Assembly (NCBI GenBank): GCA_937896305.1
Contig: CALBND010000189.1
Location: forward strand, 1 to 6,732
Reading direction: 5' to 3'
DNA: 6,732 bases
DNA from: an uncultured Actinomycetes bacterium
Lineage (GTDB): Bacteria > Actinomycetota > Actinomycetes > S36-B12 > UBA5976
The notes below the pieces were generated by a model. It was not told the DNA's origin, did no database searches, and worked only from the letters and a program-made list of their open reading frames with translations. This document shows positions 5,558 to 6,732 of this stretch, one piece after another. Made by a program: the position numbers and the translations under genes. How positions within the stretch are numbered: the stretch's first letter is position 1; the number at the start of each line of letters is the position of its first letter.

Positions 5558-6732
5558 ATGAGTTCATCTGTCGCAAAAAAAAGTTCTAAAACCCAAACCA
5601 TGAGACACGGTTCGGTTGTTGCAGATAAATTAATTATTAGAGGTGCCAGAGAGCACAATTTAAAAGATGTTTCAATTGAACTACCTCGAGATGCTCTGAT
5701 TGTCTTCACAGGATTATCTGGTTCTGGTAAATCTAGTTTAGCTTTTGACACAATTTTTGCTGAAGGTCAAAGAAGATATGTAGAGAGTTTATCTGCTTAT
5801 GCCAGACAATTCTTGGGACAAATGGATAAACCAGATGTCGATTTCATTGAAGGCTTATCACCGGCGGTGTCAATTGATCAAAAGTCAACGAATCGTAATC
5901 CAAGATCAACTGTAGGAACAATTACTGAAGTTCATGACTATTTGCGATTAATGTTTGCTCGAGCAGGTACTCCTCATTGTCCAAAATGCGGACAAGTAAT
6001 CCATCGTCAAACCCCACAGCAAATTGTGGATCAAATTTTAGAATTAAAGACTGGAACAAAGTTTCAAGTTCTTTCCCCAGTTATTCGTGGGCGTAAAGGT
6101 GAATATCAGGATCTTTTCAAAGAATTACAAACTCAAGGTTTCTCCAGAGCCAGAGTAGATGGCGAAACTTATCCGTTAATTGAAGTACCAGTCTTAAAGA
6201 AACAAGAAAAGCATTCTATTGATGTGGTAGTTGATCGACTGAGTGTGAAAGCAGAATCACGTCAAAGAATAACTGACTCTGTTGAGACAGCACTTCGCTT
6301 AGCAAATGGAACAGTGGTTTTAGATTTTGTAGATGAACCGGTTAAGTCTAAGAATCGTGAACATGTTTATTCAGAGCATTTAGCGTGCACAAAATGCGAA
6401 ATATCATTTGATCAATTGGAACCCCGATCTTTTTCATTCAATTCACCTTTTGGGGCCTGTCCTGAATGTAGTGGGTTAGGAAACCATTTAGAAGTTGACG
6501 AAGATTTAGTTATTCCTAACAAAGATTTATCCATTAAAGAAGGTGCTATTGCTCCTTGGGCTAATTCCTCGGCCGAAGGATACTGGTCAAAGCTTTTAGA
6601 TGCGGTGTCAAAGGACTTAAAATTTAATATTGACACACCTTACAAGAAATTATCAGAAAAAATCAAAGATGCCTTATTGCATGGGTATGAGGGAAGTATC
6701 AATGTTAAATACAAAAACTCTTATGGCAGACA
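5558..6732 (+). CDS. uvrA: UvrABC system protein A (excinuclease subunit A), 3' partial
   Basis: UvrA is the dimeric ABC-type ATPase that finds bulky DNA lesions and loads UvrB. The first 391 residues are visible in an intact frame, about 40% of a normal protein of roughly 940 residues; the gene runs off the right edge. Seen: RGAREHNLKDVS at 28-39; Walker A GLSGSGKS at 52-59; the block EGQRRYVESLSAYARQFLGQM at 69-89 (quoted in part: RRYVESLSAYARQFLGQM); a Q-loop in SIDQKST (Q108); NPRSTVGTITE; a CPKC pair at 141-144; and the first zinc module with C277, C280, C301 and C304, ending ACPECSGLG. The signature motif of this half, the second ATPase half and the other zinc module lie outside. ATG 5558 is the first start after an in-frame TAA at 5555. 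Homologues usually begin near ADKL (residue 22), so the Ser/Lys-rich first 14 residues may be an extension; ATG 5600 (MRHGSVVADKL) is an alternative start. Codons 6-9 contain an A8 run. Confidence 0.96.
   Translation, partial: MSSSVAKKSSKTQTMRHGSVVADKLIIRGAREHNLKDVSIELPRDALIVFTGLSGSGKSSLAFDTIFAEGQRRYVESLSAYARQFLGQMDKPDVDFIEGLSPAVSIDQKSTNRNPRSTVGTITEVHDYLRLMFARAGTPHCPKCGQVIHRQTPQQIVDQILELKTGTKFQVLSPVIRGRKGEYQDLFKELQTQGFSRARVDGETYPLIEVPVLKKQEKHSIDVVVDRLSVKAESRQRITDSVETALRLANGTVVLDFVDEPVKSKNREHVYSEHLACTKCEISFDQLEPRSFSFNSPFGACPECSGLGNHLEVDEDLVIPNKDLSIKEGAIAPWANSSAEGYWSKLLDAVSKDLKFNIDTPYKKLSEKIKDALLHGYEGSINVKYKNSYGR

Overview
The window is a compact, gene-dense piece of chromosome with every gene on the + strand: the 3' end of polA (DNA polymerase I), then rpsA (ribosomal protein S1), coaE (dephospho-CoA kinase), uvrB (excision nuclease subunit B), a TerC/Alx-family membrane protein, and the 5' part of uvrA (excision nuclease subunit A), which runs off the right edge. 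Gaps between genes are 81, 22, 0, about 18 and 34 bases. No stretch over 300 bases lacks a gene. I see no RNA gene, mobile element, CRISPR array or phage remnant.

Organism: gene order and protein features point to Actinobacteria. The order polA-rpsA-coaE-uvrB-(TerC)-uvrA is known from that phylum. The S1 protein has the actinobacterial form, with four S1 domains and a tail containing a DPxxYGM motif and ending in an AALRxKL-type peptide. UvrB begins MRP and carries the GATGTGKSATTAWL block usual in actinobacteria. G+C is low for the phylum, about 35-42% in lines I counted by hand. With the tight spacing, this fits a streamlined planktonic actinobacterium of the freshwater Nanopelagicales (acI) or a marine relative. 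That placement is an inference; I cannot assign a genus.

Layout and function: bases 1-362 hold the polymerase C-terminus with its motif C. Bases 363-443 are the only real intergenic space on the left and hold a strong imperfect hairpin just before the rpsA start. Bases 444-2421 hold rpsA and coaE. Bases 2422 to the end form a DNA-repair block, uvrB-terC-uvrA. UvrA and UvrB act together in damage recognition, and Pol I fills the gap after the UvrBC cuts, so three of six genes serve nucleotide excision repair. The TerC protein between uvrB and uvrA is probably a metal (manganese) transporter. Most genes lack a clear Shine-Dalgarno sequence. terC and uvrA instead have a TANNNT hexamer ending 7 bases before the start codon, as expected for leaderless transcripts.

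I found no convincing undescribed system. The observations most worth a second look are the hairpin before rpsA, the TerC protein inside the repair cluster, the possible leaderless starts, and an A8 tract in the first codons of uvrA.
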